DNA of 64,000 nt, taken from an uncultured Ruminococcus sp. (GTDB lineage Bacteria > Bacillota > Clostridia > Oscillospirales > Ruminococcaceae). Positions 62,888-64,000 of this stretch are shown here, piece by piece. The stretch lies in the NCBI GenBank assembly GCA_947629455.1, contig CANRDT010000002.1, positions 84,079-148,078 of the forward strand, written 5' to 3'. The notes under the pieces are model-generated. The model was given only the letters and a program-made list of their open reading frames with translations. It ran no database searches and had not been told where the DNA came from. Every line of letters begins with the position of its first letter. The stretch's first letter is position 1. The position numbers were made by a program, and so were the translations under genes.

Positions 62888-64000
62888 TTGAATTTGCTAA
62901 GTCAGCTGGAAAAATCCATAACATATTTAAAAGGCGTCGGTCCTAAACGCGCCCAACTTTATGAAAAATTGGGAATACATACCGTCTATGACCTGCTTAT
63001 GCATTTTCCGAGGAACTATACCGATTATTCGGATACCGTTCCCCTTGAAAGAGCCTCTGCCGAACAACCGTGCGCCGTAAGAGTGCGGATAGTCAAAAAA
63101 ATGCCGCCTGCCCGTATACGCAGCTCTCTCACAGTATTCAAGATAGTCGCCACCGACGGCACTGCCGACCTCACTATCGTCATTTATAACAGCCGTTTCG
63201 CTTACGACCAGTTTGCGGAGGGAGAGGAATATATACTTTACGGAAAATTCACGGGGAATATGATACGCAAGGAGATCAATTCCCCATTGGCGTTAAAAGC
63301 CGACTGCCCCGATAAGATACAGCCGATCTATCCGCTTACGGAGGGACTTTCGCAGAATCTTCTTCGGCAGACGATACACAATGCATTCGCGGAATTTGAA
63401 AGAGATATATACGAACCTATGCCGAAAGAAATTATGCGCGAATATTCCCTCTGTTCTCTGGATTTTGCGCTGAAAAACATTCACTTCCCAAAGGACGCAC
63501 ATTCTCTTGAAACGGCGCGCAGAAGATTGGTTTTTGACGAGCTGCTCAACCTCAGACTGGGTATGTATCTGCTCAAACGCCGCTCGAGAAATTCTACCGG
63601 CTGCGTTATGAAAAATATCTCTGTCCGACCTTTTCTCGATACGCTGCCATTTAAACTGACGGACGGACAGCTAAAGGCAATTGACGACTGCGCGGCGGAT
63701 ATGCAGAAAACCTACCCTATGAACCGTCTTATTCAGGGGGACGTAGGCTCGGGAAAAACTGCGGTCGCGGCAGGAGCGGCATATTTTGCGGCAAAAAACG
63801 GCTTTCAGACAGCGATAATGGCGCCTACCGAGATACTTGCCGCACAGCATTACGAAACGCTCGAAAAATTCCTCTCCCCTCTCGGGATAAAGGTCTGCCT
63901 GCTGACGGGTTCGCTTTCCGCAAAGCGCAAAAAGGAGATAAAAAAGGGGCTTGCCGCAGGGGAATATCAGGTCGCCGCAGGCACTCACGCGCTTGTTGTG
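62888..64000 (+). CDS. recG: ATP-dependent DNA helicase RecG (N-terminal part, cut by window edge)
   Basis: RecG remodels stalled forks and Holliday junctions. The frame runs to the right edge (371 codons seen). The N-terminal wedge domain begins SITYLKGVGPKRAQLYEKLGI, with the OB fold following (CAVRVRIVKKMPPARIRSS...TIVIYNSRFAYDQF), then DGQLKAIDDCAADM, Walker A LIQGDVGSGKTAVAAGAAYFA, motif Ia MAPTEILAAQHY and LLTGSLSAKRKKE. The start is TTG 62888-62890 with GGAGGTGA directly upstream. About 310 C-terminal residues, including motifs II to VI, lie outside the window. Confidence 0.95.
   Translation, partial: MNLLSQLEKSITYLKGVGPKRAQLYEKLGIHTVYDLLMHFPRNYTDYSDTVPLERASAEQPCAVRVRIVKKMPPARIRSSLTVFKIVATDGTADLTIVIYNSRFAYDQFAEGEEYILYGKFTGNMIRKEINSPLALKADCPDKIQPIYPLTEGLSQNLLRQTIHNAFAEFERDIYEPMPKEIMREYSLCSLDFALKNIHFPKDAHSLETARRRLVFDELLNLRLGMYLLKRRSRNSTGCVMKNISVRPFLDTLPFKLTDGQLKAIDDCAADMQKTYPMNRLIQGDVGSGKTAVAAGAAYFAAKNGFQTAIMAPTEILAAQHYETLEKFLSPLGIKVCLLTGSLSAKRKKEIKKGLAAGEYQVAAGTHALVV

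Overview
The window looks like a chromosomal segment from a Gram-positive, anaerobic, Oscillospiraceae/Ruminococcus-like clostridium. Evidence for this: strong AGGAGG ribosome binding sites, TTGACA-N17-TATAAT promoters, a CIRCE-controlled groES-groEL, SpoVG, SpoIID and SleB homologues, a Spo0A-like regulator, c-di-AMP enzymes, 2-hydroxyacyl-CoA dehydratase activase proteins and a fused flavin reductase-rubredoxin. TTG starts recur (pheB-like gene, nifS-like gene, ftsH, the Spo0A-like gene, recG). Almost everything is ordinary core chromosome. I see no rRNA, tRNA, CRISPR array, phage or insertion sequence.

Layout. 1-2.4 kb: a secreted leucine-rich-repeat protein (cut by the left edge) divergent from a small XRE regulator, with three shared operator-like palindromes, then a lipoprotein. 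2.5-9.4 kb (+): activase and dehydratase-like pair, ACT protein, UPF0210 protein, PHP phosphatase. 9.5-14 kb (-): thiamine genes, thiD-thiC under a consensus promoter, TPP riboswitch and terminator, then thiW-thiM-thiE behind a different structured leader. 14-21.8 kb (-): murC-lexA-zinc ribbon-cls and pheB-hom-thrB, with spoVG between them on +. 22-28.8 kb: groES-groEL, a WalRK/PhoPR-like two-component system followed by HtrA, and maf. 29-35 kb (-): a zinc-ribbon protein with 45-bp tandem repeats, SpoIID, SleB, sortase and CinA/PncC. 35.5-41 kb: thiI with a cysteine desulfurase, a small DUF4177-like protein, high-molecular-weight rubredoxin, xylulokinase. 41-50.5 kb (-): RNase J, GdpP, L9, DnaB, TilS, FtsH. 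50.9-64 kb: a nucleotidyltransferase with a degenerate mutase domain, PcrA, a 35-residue membrane peptide overlapping ung, cdaA-ybbR, an FAD protein, the Spo0A-like regulator and the start of recG.

How the genes work together. Thiamine supply appears to combine de novo pyrimidine synthesis (ThiC, ThiD) with thiazole uptake and salvage (ThiW, ThiM) and condensation (ThiE). Synthesis (CdaA with YbbR) and breakdown (GdpP) of c-di-AMP lie within 10 kb. Envelope functions cluster too: MurC, cardiolipin synthase, SpoIID, SleB, sortase, HtrA.

The most unusual content is intergenic. A family of mosaic, hairpin-rich repeats occupies at least six gene gaps (about 6.8, 21.9, 28.8, 50.5, 55.85 and 62.2 kb). 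Two full copies keep four or five hairpins with compensatory base changes. One copy (62.2 kb) looks inserted between the arms of a hairpin that exists in closed, 3-nt-loop form at 21.9 kb. Other candidates are the thiW leader, a structured RNase J leader, a possible small RNA near 61.1 kb, and the Spo0A-like protein that lacks the acidic pocket of a working receiver.
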